From positions 682,001 to 746,000 of the forward strand of contig NZ_FBXK01000005.1 of NCBI RefSeq assembly GCF_900013425.1: a stretch of 64,000 bases of DNA, written 5' to 3'. Below the pieces are notes generated by a model. That model did not search any database. It saw nothing but the letters and a program-made list of their open reading frames with translations, and was not told where the DNA came from. Source of the DNA: Sphingobium sp. Z007. GTDB taxonomy: Bacteria > Pseudomonadota > Alphaproteobacteria > Sphingomonadales > Sphingomonadaceae. Numbering within the stretch: position 1 is the stretch's first letter; each line of letters starts with the position of its first letter. The translations under genes and the position numbers were made by a program. Shown piece after piece: positions 9,118 through 18,483 of the stretch.

Positions 9118-11046
9118 TCAGGCCCGCGCCTCTGTGCCTACGCTGTTGTGGCGCAGGGCGGTCAGGACCGTATCCACGATCGCGTCGGCGTCCAGACGGG
9201 CGTCGGCATATTGTTTTTCCGGCTTGTCCTGGTCCTGGAAGATATCGGGCAGGCGCAGCGTGCGTAGTTTCAGGCCATTGTCGATCAGCCCCAGGTCGCT
9301 CGCCAGCGTTAGGACATGCGCGCCCAGGCCACCGATCGCGCCTTCCTCGATCGTCACGGCGACTTCGTGGGTGGTCAGCAGCTTGCGGATCAGCGCTTCG
9401 TCCAGCGGCTTGGCGAAGCGCAGGTCGGCGACGGTGGTGGAGAGACCCTTGGCCTCCAGCGCTTCGGCGGCCTTGAGCGCTTCTTCCAGGCGGGTGCCGA
9501 GCGAGAGGATGGCAACCTGACGCCCTTCGCGCACGATGCGGCCCTTGCCGATTGCCAGCCGTTCGGGGATTTCGGGCATGGCGACGCCGGTGCCGTTGCC
9601 GCGCGGATAGCGCAGCGCGATCGGGCCGCTGTCATGCATCGCGCAGGTGTGGACCATGTGGACCAGTTCGGCTTCGTCTGCGGCGGCCATCACCACCATG
9701 TTGGGCAGGGTGGCGAGATAGGTGACGTCGAAACTGCCCGCATGGGTCGATCCGTCGGCGCCGACCAGGCCGGCGCGGTCGATGGCGAAGCGCACGGGCA
9801 AATTCTGGATCGCGACGTCATGCACGACCTGATCATAGGCGCGTTGCAGGAAGGTCGAATAGATGGCGCAGAAGGGACGCATCCCTTCGGCCGCGAGGCC
9901 CGCGGCGAAAGTGACGGCATGTTGTTCGGCGATGCCGACGTCAAAGGTGCGGGCGGGGAAGGCGAGTTCGAATTTGTCGAGGCCAGTGCCGGACGGCATC
10001 GCTGCGGTGATGGCGCATATCTTGGGATCGCGCTGCGCTTCGGCGATCAGCGCCTGGGCGAAGACATTGGTGTAGCTGGGCGGTCCCGGTGGGGCCTTGG
10101 CCTGCGCGCCGGTGATGATGTCGAATTTCTGGACGCCATGATATTTGTCCGCCGCCGCCTCGGCCGGGCCATAGCCCTTGCCCTTCTGCGTGACGACATG
10201 GACGAGGCAAGGGCCTTCGGCTGCATCGCGGACATTTTCCAGCACCGGGATCAGCTGTTCGAGATTATGGCCGTCGACCGGACCGACATAGTAAAAGCCC
10301 AGTTCCTCGAACAGGGTGCCGCCCATCGCCATGCCGCGAGCGAATTCGTCCGTCTTGCGCGCGGCGTTGTGGAGCGGGCGGGGAAGCTTGCGCGCCAGCT
10401 TCTTGGCCAGATCGCGCAGGCCCAGAAATTCGCGGCTGGTGACCAGCCGGGCGAGATAGGCGGAGAGGCCGCCGACTGGGGGCGCGATCGACATGTCATT
10501 GTCGTTGAGGATCACCACCAGGCGGTTGCCTGCCGCGCGCGCGTTGTTCATCGCTTCATAGGCCATGCCCGCCGACATCGCGCCGTCGCCGATCACGGCG
10601 ATGCCCTTGCCAGGGCGATCCTGCATCTTGTTGGCGACGGCGAAGCCCAAAGCGGCACTGATCGATGTGGAGCTGTGCGCCGCGCCGAAGGGGTCGAATT
10701 CGCTTTCGGCGCGCTTGGTGAAGCCGGACAGGCCGCCGCCCATGCGCAGCGTGCGGATGCGGTCGCGCCGGCCGGTCAATATCTTGTGGGGATAGCATTG
10801 ATGGCCGACATCCCACACCAGCTTGTCCTGGGGGGTATCGAACACATAATGGATCGCGGTCGTGAGTTCGACCACGCCCAGGCCCGACCCCAGATGACCG
10901 CCGGTCACGCCGACGGCGGAAATCACTTCCTGGCGCAGTTCGTCGGCCAGCTGGCGCAGCTGGTCGGGCTTAAGCACGCGCAGGTCCGACGGCCAGACGA
11001 CCTGGTCGAGGAGCGGGGTTTCCGGGCGGTCATTCATCAAAGACAT
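9118..11046 (-). CDS. dxs: 1-deoxy-D-xylulose-5-phosphate synthase
   Basis: Thiamine diphosphate enzyme of 642 aa that condenses pyruvate and glyceraldehyde 3-phosphate, the first step of the methylerythritol phosphate route to isoprenoids, carotenoids and quinones. The N-terminal TPP domain shows [10 protein letters not shown] near 48-57, GDGAMSAG at 153-160 and NDNDMSI shortly after. The central transketolase-like domain has the catalytic glutamate in [10 protein letters not shown], and the C-terminal domain ends with [10 protein letters not shown]. The length is normal. An alternative ATG lies three codons inside. It stands alone on the minus strand with about 50 bp to the regulator downstream of its start. 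Confidence 0.97.
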   Translation of the reverse strand: MSLMNDRPETPLLDQVVWPSDLRVLKPDQLRQLADELRQEVISAVGVTGGHLGSGLGVVELTTAIHYVFDTPQDKLVWDVGHQCYPHKILTGRRDRIRTLRMGGGLSGFTKRAESEFDPFGAAHSSTSISAALGFAVANKMQDRPGKGIAVIGDGAMSAGMAYEAMNNARAAGNRLVVILNDNDMSIAPPVGGLSAYLARLVTSREFLGLRDLAKKLARKLPRPLHNAARKTDEFARGMAMGGTLFEELGFYYVGPVDGHNLEQLIPVLENVRDAAEGPCLVHVVTQKGKGYGPAEAAADKYHGVQKFDIITGAQAKAPPGPPSYTNVFAQALIAEAQRDPKICAITAAMPSGTGLDKFELAFPARTFDVGIAEQHAVTFAAGLAAEGMRPFCAIYSTFLQRAYDQVVHDVAIQNLPVRFAIDRAGLVGADGSTHAGSFDVTYLATLPNMVVMAAADEAELVHMVHTCAMHDSGPIALRYPRGNGTGVAMPEIPERLAIGKGRIVREGRQVAILSLGTRLEEALKAAEALEAKGLSTTVADLRFAKPLDEALIRKLLTTHEVAVTIEEGAIGGLGAHVLTLASDLGLIDNGLKLRTLRLPDIFQDQDKPEKQYADARLDADAIVDTVLTALRHNSVGTEARA

Positions 11047-11096
11047 AGACTCGTGTAGCGGCTAGGCCGTGCCTTGGGCAAGCACAACGGCGCTCT

Positions 11097-11561
11097 TTAC
11101 GTGGCGCATTTCGCACAGGTGCCCAATATCTCGATCACCGGCCGTTCGGCATGAAAGCCTTCGTGGGCGGCCACGGCGCGCACGTCGCCAGTCACCTTGT
11201 CGTCATCCACATGGGTGGCCTGCTTGCAGTTGCGGCAGACCAGGAAGATGCAGTCATGGTGGCAGCCGGGATGGGCGTTGGCGATATAGGCGTTGGCGCT
11301 TTCCACCCGCATCGCGATGTTGTTCGTCACGAACAGGTCTAGGATGCGATAGACGCTGTTGGGGGCGACGCGCTTGCCGCGCGTCTTGGACACGGTATCG
11401 GCGATGTCATAGGCCGATGCCGGCCGTTCCTCAGCCGCGAGGGCATCGAAAATGGCGGCGCGCATCGGCGTCCATTGTTCTTCCTGCGCCTCCAGCGTCA
11501 GGCGCGCGGCGTCGGCGAGCTTCGTGCCGGTCGGTTCGTGATGGTGGTGATGGTCGGCCAT
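11097..11561 (-). CDS. Fur family transcriptional regulator, Zur-like
   Basis: 154-aa metal-sensing repressor. A histidine-rich N-terminus (MADHHHHHEP) precedes a winged helix with TPMRAAIFDAL and PNSVYRILDLF, then the metal/dimer domain with HPGCHHDCIFLVCRNC and a C-terminal CAKC. The two CxxC pairs form the structural zinc site of the Fur superfamily, and the sequence looks more like Zur than Fur, so zinc control is inferred. The ATG before the His run was chosen; a longer upstream frame adds 20 proline-rich residues. No Zur target genes are obvious nearby. Confidence 0.85.
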   Translation of the reverse strand: MADHHHHHEPTGTKLADAARLTLEAQEEQWTPMRAAIFDALAAEERPASAYDIADTVSKTRGKRVAPNSVYRILDLFVTNNIAMRVESANAYIANAHPGCHHDCIFLVCRNCKQATHVDDDKVTGDVRAVAAHEGFHAERPVIEILGTCAKCAT

Positions 11562-11607
11562 GCCGGTCAATCTAGGCTTGCACGGCACCGGGGGCAAGGG
11601 CGGTGCA

Positions 11608-11934
11608 TCAACGCTGGCCAAAGGACCGTGCGGCCCAGAGCCAGCCCACGATCATCAGAACACCGCCGATCGGCGTGATAGCGCCCAGCCATTTGGGTCC
11701 ACCCAGCGCCATCGTGTAGAGGGTGAGGGCGAAGATCGCCGCGCCGATGAGCATCAGCGCCGCCGCACCGCGGGCTACGCCGGTGATGGCGATCGCGGCG
11801 ACCGCGTGCATCAGCTGATAGACACCGCCGGTGCGCAGCCATTCCGCGGCCTTGGGATCGGTGACGCCATGCGCGCCGAACGCGCCGGCCCCGATCGCCA
11901 GCGCCGCCGACAGGCAGGCCAGTATCGCGATCAT
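11608..11934 (-). CDS. DUF423 family membrane protein
   Basis: 108-aa protein with four predicted membrane segments. GAGAFGAHGV near the N-terminus and the final LGGPKWLGAITPIGG...LMIVGW region match DUF423 (YgdD-like) proteins, small inner-membrane proteins of unknown function. Its ATG overlaps the stop of the antiporter gene upstream (ATGA), so it is the downstream partner in a translationally coupled pair. Confidence 0.88.
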   Translation of the reverse strand: MIAILACLSAALAIGAGAFGAHGVTDPKAAEWLRTGGVYQLMHAVAAIAITGVARGAAALMLIGAAIFALTLYTMALGGPKWLGAITPIGGVLMIVGWLWAARSFGQR

Positions 11935-13745
11935 GCCTTTTCTCCATCCCCTCTGCTGAGGAGTCGCATGGACTTGCCGGGGCGATACATCAAGTCCTTG
12001 GCCGCGAGCAGCGTGCCATGTTCGGTCTGGAGCGCCATGCGTTCGGCATCGTTTTGGCGATATTGGCGTTCGACTTCCGCGACCTCCTCCTCCGGCACGC
12101 CGAGCGACTGCATCGCCTGCACGCCCATGCAGATCGCCGATTCATAGACTTCGCGGACGATGCCGGCGAGGTCCATATCCTGCAGTTCCAGCACTTGCCG
12201 CCGGTCGAAGGCGCGGACCATCAGGGCGGCCTGGGGGAAGGCCTGCGCGATCGGTTGGAGTGCGCGCGAATCGAGCGAGGGGTCATCGATGCAGAAGGCG
12301 ATGAGGCGCGCTTCGTCCGCGCCGGCGCGGTGCAGCAGGTCCATGCGGGTGCCGTCGCCATAATAGACCTTCATGTCGAAGCGGCTCGACACCTCGATCT
12401 GCGCAGGCTTTTTGTCGATCAGGGTCACACCGAAGCCGTGGCCCATCAGCATCTGCGCCACGGTTTGACCGAAGCGGCCATAGCCAACGATGATGGCGGA
12501 GCCGCGCGGCGCATCCTCCGGGCCGGGCAGGTCATGATCCTTGGGCTTGGCAAATTCGAAGCGGCGGGCGAACAGCATCAGGAAGGGCGTCGTCGCCATG
12601 GAGAAGGTGACGATGGCGGCGAACAGGCTGGCGGCTTGCGGCGCGATCAGCAGGGCGTTCTGCGCCTGGGTGAAGAGGACGAAGCCAAATTCGCCGCCCT
12701 GGCTGAGCAGCAGGCCCGCGCCAAGCGCCGGGCGCCATTCCATGCCGAACAGGCGCGCCAGGCCGGCGATGATCGCCGCCTTGGTCGCGACCAGGATGGC
12801 GGCCATGGAAAGGACGAACAGCGGGTTGGCAGCGACGGCGCGCAGGTCCAGCACCATGCCGACGGCCAGGAAGAAGAGGCCGAGCAGGATCGAGCGGAAG
12901 GGCTCGACGTCAGATTCGATTTCATGCCGGTAGGGCGAATCGGCGAGCATGACGCCCGCGACGAAAGCGCCCAGCGCGGTCGAGAGGTGCAGGCTGTGCA
13001 TCAGCGCGGCGGCGGCGAGCACGGTGAAGAGGCCGACGACGACGAACATCTCGCGCTCGCCCATGCGGCCGACCAGCCCCAGCAGCGGACGCAGGATGAA
13101 GCGGCCGGCGAGGACCAGACCGGCGATGGCGGCAAGCGTGTAGCCCGCCATCATCCAGCCTGGCGGGCCGCCGGCATCGGCGGGGTTGCGGGAGAGGGCG
13201 GCGACGATGGTGATAAGCGGGACGATCGAGAGATCCTGGAACAGCAGGATCGAGAAGACCTTCTCACCAAAGGGCGAGTTGATACGGCCGCTGGACTTGA
13301 GGCCCGGCAGCACCTGCGCGGTGGAGGACAAAGCGAGCGGCAGGCCGAGCGCGATCGCCGCGCCCCAGCTAAAGCCGGTCGAATAGAAGATGATGGCAGT
13401 GAGGATGCAGCCGCACAGCACCACTTGCGCCAAGCCGAGCGCGAAAATGTCGCGTTTCAGGCGCCAGAGGCGGGCGGGGTGGAGTTCGAGGCCGACGAGG
13501 AACAGCAGCAGGACGATGCCGATTTCGGCGATGGCAAGCTTCGATTCGCCGCCGCCGACGAGGCCCAGCCCCTGCGGACCGACCAGCGCGCCCGCGACGA
13601 GATAGCCAAGTACCGCACCGAGGCCGAAGCGGCGGAAGAGCATGACAAAGAGCACGGCGGCACCGAGCAGGATGACGCCTTCGGACAGGAGAATGTCGGT
13701 GGCGCTGACGGGCACCGGGGGAACGGACGATGCGGATACGGACAT
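11931..13745 (-). CDS. CPA2 family K+/H+ antiporter, KefB/KefC type
   Basis: 604-aa monovalent cation:proton antiporter of the CPA2 family. About twelve hydrophobic segments fill residues 10-390 (GYLVAGALVGPQGLGL and LLFLVGLELHP are family signatures), followed by a cytosolic RCK/TrkA-N domain near 410-520 with the Rossmann motif GYGRFGQ and LIDKKP. KefB/C proteins release potassium and acidify the cytosol in response to glutathione adducts; that specificity is inferred only. The ATG used overlaps the stop of the preceding NifU-like gene by one base (TGATG); upstream in-frame starts lie inside that gene. The gene is followed by DUF423 with a 4-bp overlap. Confidence 0.9.
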   Translation of the reverse strand: MSVSASSVPPVPVSATDILLSEGVILLGAAVLFVMLFRRFGLGAVLGYLVAGALVGPQGLGLVGGGESKLAIAEIGIVLLLFLVGLELHPARLWRLKRDIFALGLAQVVLCGCILTAIIFYSTGFSWGAAIALGLPLALSSTAQVLPGLKSSGRINSPFGEKVFSILLFQDLSIVPLITIVAALSRNPADAGGPPGWMMAGYTLAAIAGLVLAGRFILRPLLGLVGRMGEREMFVVVGLFTVLAAAALMHSLHLSTALGAFVAGVMLADSPYRHEIESDVEPFRSILLGLFFLAVGMVLDLRAVAANPLFVLSMAAILVATKAAIIAGLARLFGMEWRPALGAGLLLSQGGEFGFVLFTQAQNALLIAPQAASLFAAIVTFSMATTPFLMLFARRFEFAKPKDHDLPGPEDAPRGSAIIVGYGRFGQTVAQMLMGHGFGVTLIDKKPAQIEVSSRFDMKVYYGDGTRMDLLHRAGADEARLIAFCIDDPSLDSRALQPIAQAFPQAALMVRAFDRRQVLELQDMDLAGIVREVYESAICMGVQAMQSLGVPEEEVAEVERQYRQNDAERMALQTEHGTLLAAKDLMYRPGKSMRLLSRGDGEKA

Positions 13746-14179
13746 CAGGCGTCGGCTTGTCTGGCGGCTTCGGCGATCGCTTCGAAGCCGAGGCGGATCG
13801 AGGCGTGGCGGGCCGGATAGCCGCGCGCCGGGGCGAGGACGGCGAGGCCGGGCCAAAAGTCGAGATCGTCACTCTCGCCCGCCAGATAGGCCGCCAGTTT
13901 GTCGCGGGCGTCGGCCAGTTCGTCGGCGGTGAGACCGATGGCATGGCCCGCCATCAGGGCGGCGGATGCCTGGCCCAATGCGCAGGCCTTTACGTCCAGA
14001 CCCATGTCGGCGAGGCGGCCGTCGGCCATCCGCACGTCGGCGGTGATGCGCGATCCGCAGGTGGGGGAGCGTTTTTCGACGCTGGCTTGCGCGTCCGGCA
14101 GCCGCTGGTGGTGCGGGATGCCGGCGGCGAGCCGCAATATGTCCTTGTTATACAGGGGGGCGTTGGAAGGGGCGTTCAT
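13745..14179 (-). CDS. NifU/SufU-like iron-sulfur scaffold protein
   Basis: 144-aa protein of the NifU-N/IscU superfamily. Conserved elements are SPTCGSRI near residue 39 and KACALGQASAALM near 65, carrying two of the three cluster-binding cysteines. The third, expected near the C-terminus in a PxR-x-C segment, is replaced: the window has YPARHASIRLGFEAI with serine or alanine there. The usual CGD is CGSR. It may therefore bind clusters differently or have another role. The start MNAPSNAPLY was chosen because upstream residues are low-complexity. It is translationally coupled to the antiporter gene (one-base overlap). Confidence 0.75.
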   Translation of the reverse strand: MNAPSNAPLYNKDILRLAAGIPHHQRLPDAQASVEKRSPTCGSRITADVRMADGRLADMGLDVKACALGQASAALMAGHAIGLTADELADARDKLAAYLAGESDDLDFWPGLAVLAPARGYPARHASIRLGFEAIAEAARQADA

Positions 14180-14267
14180 GCCGACCCATGTAGGACAGGA
14201 GCGGCGCGGGGTGAAGGCGGGGAATGGCGGGAGGCGAAATAAGCTCAACCCGCTCTCAATCCGATCA

Positions 14268-14346
14268 TGTCACGCCGTTCGCCCTGCGCTTGTCGAAGGG
14301 CTTTACTTCAAAAGAAGGACGGGGCTTCGACAGGCTCAGCCCGAAC
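14268..14346. repeat. palindromic intergenic repeat, related to family B
   Basis: Inverted arms CGTTCGCCCTGCGCTTGTCG and the complementary TTCGACAGGCTCAGCCCGAA flank a short loop. The inner GCTTGTCGAAGG core is shared with the repeat at 3519-3625. It occupies most of the 240-bp space between the divergent NifU-like and DUF188 genes. Confidence 0.7.
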
Positions 14347-14423
14347 GGATATGATGGTGGGGCCATACTCTGGCACCGAAATAGACTGGTTTCATTGCAT
14401 CCGGCAGCCTATCGCCCAGAGCC

Positions 14424-14873
14424 ATGAAGATATTGGTCGATGCCGATGCCTGCCCCGTGAAGGAGGAGATCTACAAGGTCGCCTGGCGGCATGAAGTCCC
14501 CGTGACGATCGTGAGCAACAGTCCGATCCGTATTCCCGCCCATCCGCTGCTCGACCGGGTGGTGGTGAGCGACGGATTTGATGCGGCGGACGACTGGATC
14601 GCCGAGCGGGCCGATGCCGGTTCGGTGTGCATCACCGCGGACATCTTGTTGGCCGATCGTTGCTTGAAGGCGGGGGCGACGGTCATCTCGCCCAACGGGA
14701 AGCCCTTCACGCACAGTTCGATCGGCGCGGCGATCGCGACGCGGGCGATCATGGCGGATTTGCGGGCAGGCGGCGATCAGATTGGCGGGCCGCCGCCCTT
14801 CGGCAAGAATGACCGGTCGCGCTTTCTCCAGACGCTGGACGAGGCGATCGTTCGCTTAAAGCGAGGGCGGTGA
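14424..14873 (+). CDS. DUF188 / YaiI-YqxD family protein
   Basis: 149-aa protein starting MKILVDADACPVKEEIYKVA, the diagnostic N-terminus of the YaiI/YqxD (DUF188) family, which has a PIN-like fold with an acidic D-A-D-A-C-P site. Later conserved pieces are ADILLADRCL, the SPNGKPFTHSSIG segment and GGPPPFGKNDRSRF. The function is not established. The stop overlaps the start of the next gene (TGATG), so the two are co-translated. Confidence 0.9.
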   Translation: MKILVDADACPVKEEIYKVAWRHEVPVTIVSNSPIRIPAHPLLDRVVVSDGFDAADDWIAERADAGSVCITADILLADRCLKAGATVISPNGKPFTHSSIGAAIATRAIMADLRAGGDQIGGPPPFGKNDRSRFLQTLDEAIVRLKRGR

Positions 14874-16045
14874 TGGCGGACTATGACGCGATCGTGCTGG
14901 GCGCGGGCGCGGCGGGGATGATGTGCGCGGCGACGGCGGGGCAGCGGGGCAAGCGGGTGCTGCTGATCGACCATGCCGATGCGGTGGGCAAGAAGATCCT
15001 GATTTCCGGCGGCGGGCGGTGCAATTTCACCAATATCCATATCGCCGCCGACCGCTACCTGTCGGCCAATCCGCATTTCGCCAAGTCGGCGCTGGGGCGA
15101 TATACGGCGTCCGACTTTATCCGGCTTGTCGATCGCTACGGCATCGCCTGGCATGAGAAGACGCTGGGCCAGTTATTCTGTGACCGATCGGCCAAGCAGA
15201 TCGTCGCGATGCTGGAGGAGGAATGTGCCAAGGGCGGCGTGACGCTGGCATTGGGGCAGCCGATCGCGGATGTCGACCATGGCGATGGCCTGTATCGGGT
15301 GACGATCGGTGGGACGGTGTATCGCGCGCCTGCTCTGGTGCTGGCGACCGGCGGGCCGTCGATCCCGAAGATGGGCGCGACCGGCTTCGCCTATGATGTG
15401 GCGCGGCATTTTGGCCTCAGCATCGTGCAGCCGCGCCCGGCATTGGTGCCCTTCACCCTGGGGCCGGAAGAGGCGCTGTTCCAGTCGCTGGCGGGGGTGT
15501 CGGCCGATGTCGAAGTGCGCTGGAACAAGACGCGCTTCCGCGAGGCGGCGCTGTTCACGCATCGCGGGCTGTCTGGGCCGGCGATGTTGCAGATATCCTC
15601 CTATTGGCAGCATCGCACGCCGATCCAGGTGGATTTCCTGCCGGACAAGGCGGCGGACTGGCTGCTGGCGGAAAAGCGCGACCGGCCGCGGGTGATGCTG
15701 CGCAAGGTGGTTGCGCAAGCGCTGACCGAACGGCTGGCCGATACGCTGCTGGAGCGGATCGGGGTGCAGGGGGAGATGGGCAATCTGTCCGACAAGGCGC
15801 TGCGGCAGGTGGGCGCGCGCTTAAGCGACTGGCCGTTCGCGCCGTCGGGGACTGAGGGCTATGCCAAGGCGGAGGTGACGGTGGGCGGCATCGCGACGGC
15901 CGGTCTGTCTTCGCGGACGATGGAGGCGGCCAAGGTGCCGGGGCTGTATGCGATCGGCGAGGCGGTGGATGTCACTGGATGGCTGGGGGGGTATAATTTC
16001 CAATGGGCCTGGGCCAGTGGATGGGCGGCCGGGCAGGCTTTGTAG
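14873..16045 (+). CDS. BaiN/HI0933 family flavoprotein
   Basis: 390-aa NAD(P)/FAD-dependent oxidoreductase. The N-terminal dinucleotide motif GAGAAGMM at about 9-16 is followed by GKKILISGGGRCNFTN near 40-55, a signature of the HI0933/BaiN (YhiN) family; the C-terminus has AEVTVGGI...GLYAIGEAVDVTGW and the final GGYNFQWAWASGW that closes the FAD site. Family members are flavoproteins of mostly unknown substrate. A GTG one codon earlier is possible, but the ATG overlapping the DUF188 stop is the likely start. Confidence 0.92.
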   Translation: MADYDAIVLGAGAAGMMCAATAGQRGKRVLLIDHADAVGKKILISGGGRCNFTNIHIAADRYLSANPHFAKSALGRYTASDFIRLVDRYGIAWHEKTLGQLFCDRSAKQIVAMLEEECAKGGVTLALGQPIADVDHGDGLYRVTIGGTVYRAPALVLATGGPSIPKMGATGFAYDVARHFGLSIVQPRPALVPFTLGPEEALFQSLAGVSADVEVRWNKTRFREAALFTHRGLSGPAMLQISSYWQHRTPIQVDFLPDKAADWLLAEKRDRPRVMLRKVVAQALTERLADTLLERIGVQGEMGNLSDKALRQVGARLSDWPFAPSGTEGYAKAEVTVGGIATAGLSSRTMEAAKVPGLYAIGEAVDVTGWLGGYNFQWAWASGWAAGQAL

Positions 16046-16061
16046 GTTGTCGTAACTTGAC

Positions 16062-16143
16062 ACCCGTATCGAAGCATCATGCGCAGTGCCGCATCCTTCG
16101 ATACGCCATTTCGACTTCGCTCAATGGCTACTCAGGACGAACG
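16062..16143. repeat. palindromic intergenic repeat, family B
   Basis: Contains GTATCGAAGC on the left and TCCTTCGATACGCCATTTCG followed by ACTTCGCTCAATGGCTACTC on the right. The right arm is essentially identical to that of the copy before ileS. It separates the flavoprotein gene from the convergent LytTR regulator. Confidence 0.75.
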
Positions 16144-16166
16144 GATCTGGTTTGATATAAGTTGTT

Positions 16167-16913
16167 TTACCGCCCCGTCATCGCCCGTGCGTTCGCCAGG
16201 AACGTCCGGCCGATGCGAATTTCGCCGCCGTCGGCCAGCGCCGCGAACCAGACGCCGCTGCCGTCGTGGCGCAGCCGGGCGATATGGTCGCGGCGGACGA
16301 TATGGCTGCGGTGCAGGCGAACGAACTGCTGGGGGTCGAGTCGTTCCTCCAGGCTGCTGATGGTCTGGTGCAGCAGATAGCTGTGGCCGCCGACATGCAG
16401 GCGCATATAGTCGCGTTCCGCCTCGATCCGGTCGATCTGGTCGGTGGCGATGCGGATCAGTTCGGAGCGGTGCGGCACCCAGAATTCCTCGGCCCATTCG
16501 GGCTGCGCGGTGCTGGAGATGGCGGGCGCGGCGTCGGGGGACTGGTGGCGCAGCGCGACTTCCACCCGGTCGACCGCGCGGGTCAGGCGATCATGGGCGA
16601 CGGGTTTGAGCAGATAGTCGACTGCGGCGAGATCGAACGCTTCCACCGCGAACCCTTCGAAGGCGGTCACGAAGATCACCGCGGGGCGGATGCCCATGCG
16701 GCCGACCGCGCGGGCGACGCCGATGCCGTCGAGCAGCGGCATGGCGATGTCGAGCATGACGAGGTCGGGTTTCAGCCCTTCGATCAGGCGCAGCGCCGCT
16801 TCGCCGTCGGTGGCGGTGCCGACCAGGGCGATGCGCGGTTCGCGGGCGCAGAGCATCTGGAGGCGTTCGACGGCGAGCGGTTCGTCATCGACGATCATGG
16901 TGCGGATGGACAT
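16167..16913 (-). CDS. LytTR family response regulator
   Basis: 248-aa response regulator. The receiver domain (about 1-120) has the acidic pair in MIVDDEPLAVERL, the phosphoacceptor aspartate in LVMLDIAMPLLDG and the conserved lysine in DYLLKPVAHDRL. The LytTR DNA-binding domain fills about 145-248 with IEAERDYMRLHV and FVRLHRSHIVRRDHI. The partner kinase gene ends 5 bp upstream of the chosen ATG, so this is one operon. It would bind short direct repeats in target promoters; none was identified here. Confidence 0.93.
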   Translation of the reverse strand: MSIRTMIVDDEPLAVERLQMLCAREPRIALVGTATDGEAALRLIEGLKPDLVMLDIAMPLLDGIGVARAVGRMGIRPAVIFVTAFEGFAVEAFDLAAVDYLLKPVAHDRLTRAVDRVEVALRHQSPDAAPAISSTAQPEWAEEFWVPHRSELIRIATDQIDRIEAERDYMRLHVGGHSYLLHQTISSLEERLDPQQFVRLHRSHIVRRDHIARLRHDGSGVWFAALADGGEIRIGRTFLANARAMTGR

Positions 16914-16918
16914 GGGCG

Positions 16919-18031
16919 TCAGCAACCCCGGCGGATGATGGGCAAGGTAAGGAGAACGGAAAAGCCCTTCCCCTCGCGCGGACCATAGACGATCTGGCCC
17001 TGATCCCCAAAGCGCGCCGTTAGCCGATCACGCACATTGGCAAGGCCGATGCCGCTGCCGCTGTCCGACCGGCCCGGCGGATTGTCGCCATCGTCGGTGA
17101 CGGCGATGTGCAGCAGGTCGCCATCCTCCCGCGCTGTGATGCGGATCTCGACTGGGCTGGAGGTGCGCGAGACGCCATATTTGATCGCGTTTTCAACCAG
17201 CGGCTGGAGGATGAGGCCAGGGACGCAGGCGTTCATCAGCGCGGGCGGAATGTCCACCACCGTCTTCAAGCGATCGGGGAAGCGGACCGATTCGATATCC
17301 AGATAGAGTTTCTGGAGATGGACTTCTTCCTCCAGCGGCACTTCCTCCAGCGGGTCGCCGGTCAGGCTGGTGCGGTAGAAGTTGGAAAGCGACATGATCA
17401 TCTGTTCCGCTTCGTCCGGGCGGTTGCGCATGACCAGGGTGGAGAGGGAGTTCAATGTATTGAACAGGAAATGCGGGTTCACCTGATAGCGCAGGGATCG
17501 CAGTTCGGCCTGCTGGGCGGCGCGTTCCAGCCGGGCGGCGCGGCGTTCGGTGCGATGCGCTTCGCTGGCGTAGGAGAGGGCCAGATAAAGGCCGGCCCAG
17601 GCGGCTAGGAAGAAGTAGCGGCTGATCGCGTCCTCCACGATCTGGATCAGCGCGAACGCCTCTTCACTGGCATATTTGCCACGGTCGCCGTCGGCAAAGA
17701 TGTTCACCGGATCATAGACGTTGAACATGTAGAAATTGGCCGACGCCATGGCGAGCGCGAAGGGGGCGGCGAGGGAGAAGGCGGCGACGACACGGACGCT
17801 CAAAGGCTTGGCGTCGAAGCGGCGCAGCACCAGATAGAGTATCCAGGTGACGACGATGCCGATGACGGTGACGACAGCGCGGCGGACGCTCAGTTCGCCC
17901 TGCGATTCAAAGCCCATCACGGCGGCGCGCAGGGTCACGAGTATGGCGTAGAAGAACCAGAAACCCAGAATGGAATAGAGCGCGATCGACGGCGCTACGC
18001 CGCGATCGCCGTCTTCGGGAAGATCAGTCAT
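16919..18031 (-). CDS. LytS-type sensor histidine kinase
   Basis: 370-aa membrane kinase that would phosphorylate the adjacent LytTR regulator. About four hydrophobic segments fill residues 15-175 with no obvious extracellular sensor domain. The His_kinase (LytS-type) region contains the phosphoacceptor motif QVNPHFLFNTLNSLS near 205-219, and the ATPase domain follows with PLVENAIKYGV and GSGIGLANVRDRL. The start overlaps nothing; a tiny hydrophilic gene is read divergently from the other side of a roughly 155-bp spacer. The stimulus is unknown. Confidence 0.93.
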   Translation of the reverse strand: MTDLPEDGDRGVAPSIALYSILGFWFFYAILVTLRAAVMGFESQGELSVRRAVVTVIGIVVTWILYLVLRRFDAKPLSVRVVAAFSLAAPFALAMASANFYMFNVYDPVNIFADGDRGKYASEEAFALIQIVEDAISRYFFLAAWAGLYLALSYASEAHRTERRAARLERAAQQAELRSLRYQVNPHFLFNTLNSLSTLVMRNRPDEAEQMIMSLSNFYRTSLTGDPLEEVPLEEEVHLQKLYLDIESVRFPDRLKTVVDIPPALMNACVPGLILQPLVENAIKYGVSRTSSPVEIRITAREDGDLLHIAVTDDGDNPPGRSDSGSGIGLANVRDRLTARFGDQGQIVYGPREGKGFSVLLTLPIIRRGC

Positions 18032-18186
18032 GCCATCTGTCCTACGCCGTGGCGTGGGAAAAGTCTGTAGGCCGCGTCGTTGCTGGTCGAACGGGCGGCG
18101 ATGTTGGTCGAAGCGGACGGGGCGAGGCAGGGGGGAACCGCGCCGCCGCGCCGTCCGTTGAACCTGTCAGATACAGGAGAGACACA

Positions 18187-18405
18187 ATGACGGACAACAA
18201 GACCGATATGCGTCCCAACAGCCGCGAGGAAGCGGGCGACGACCGCGAGAGCGACGGGCAGGATCATGTGCTGCATCATGACGAGAAGCGCGACGAGAGC
18301 CTGAAGGATTCGATGGATGCATCCGATCCGCCATCGACCACCAAGCCGGGCGACCATGGCGACCCGGTGCCGTCGTCAGGCTATAAGGACGGCAAGGACG
18401 CGTAG
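18187..18405 (+). CDS. small hydrophilic hypothetical protein
   Basis: 72-aa protein rich in Asp, Glu, His, Lys and Ser, starting MTDNKTDMRPNSREEAGDDR, with no hydrophobic stretch, so probably disordered and cytosolic. A good ribosome binding site (ACAGGAGA) sits 6 bases before the ATG, which supports this start against a longer arginine- and glycine-rich frame. It is divergent from the LytS/LytTR operon. I do not recognise a family; a stress-type disordered protein is one guess. Confidence 0.7.
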   Translation: MTDNKTDMRPNSREEAGDDRESDGQDHVLHHDEKRDESLKDSMDASDPPSTTKPGDHGDPVPSSGYKDGKDA

Positions 18406-18483
18406 CTCCGCCGGAACGAACATGCTATTGTGGCGGCGGCAGAGCGAAACCGCCGCCACCCGCAAGAGAGGAGTTTGCCGTCC

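Noticed and set aside
9316-11058. 580-codon plus-strand frame opposite dxs
   Set aside because: Antisense shadow of a well-conserved enzyme; no recognisable domains and no ribosome binding site.
12018-13820. 600-codon plus-strand frame opposite the antiporter
   Set aside because: Composition typical of an antisense frame (Glu/Gly/Arg/Gln-rich); the antiporter on the other strand has clear motifs.
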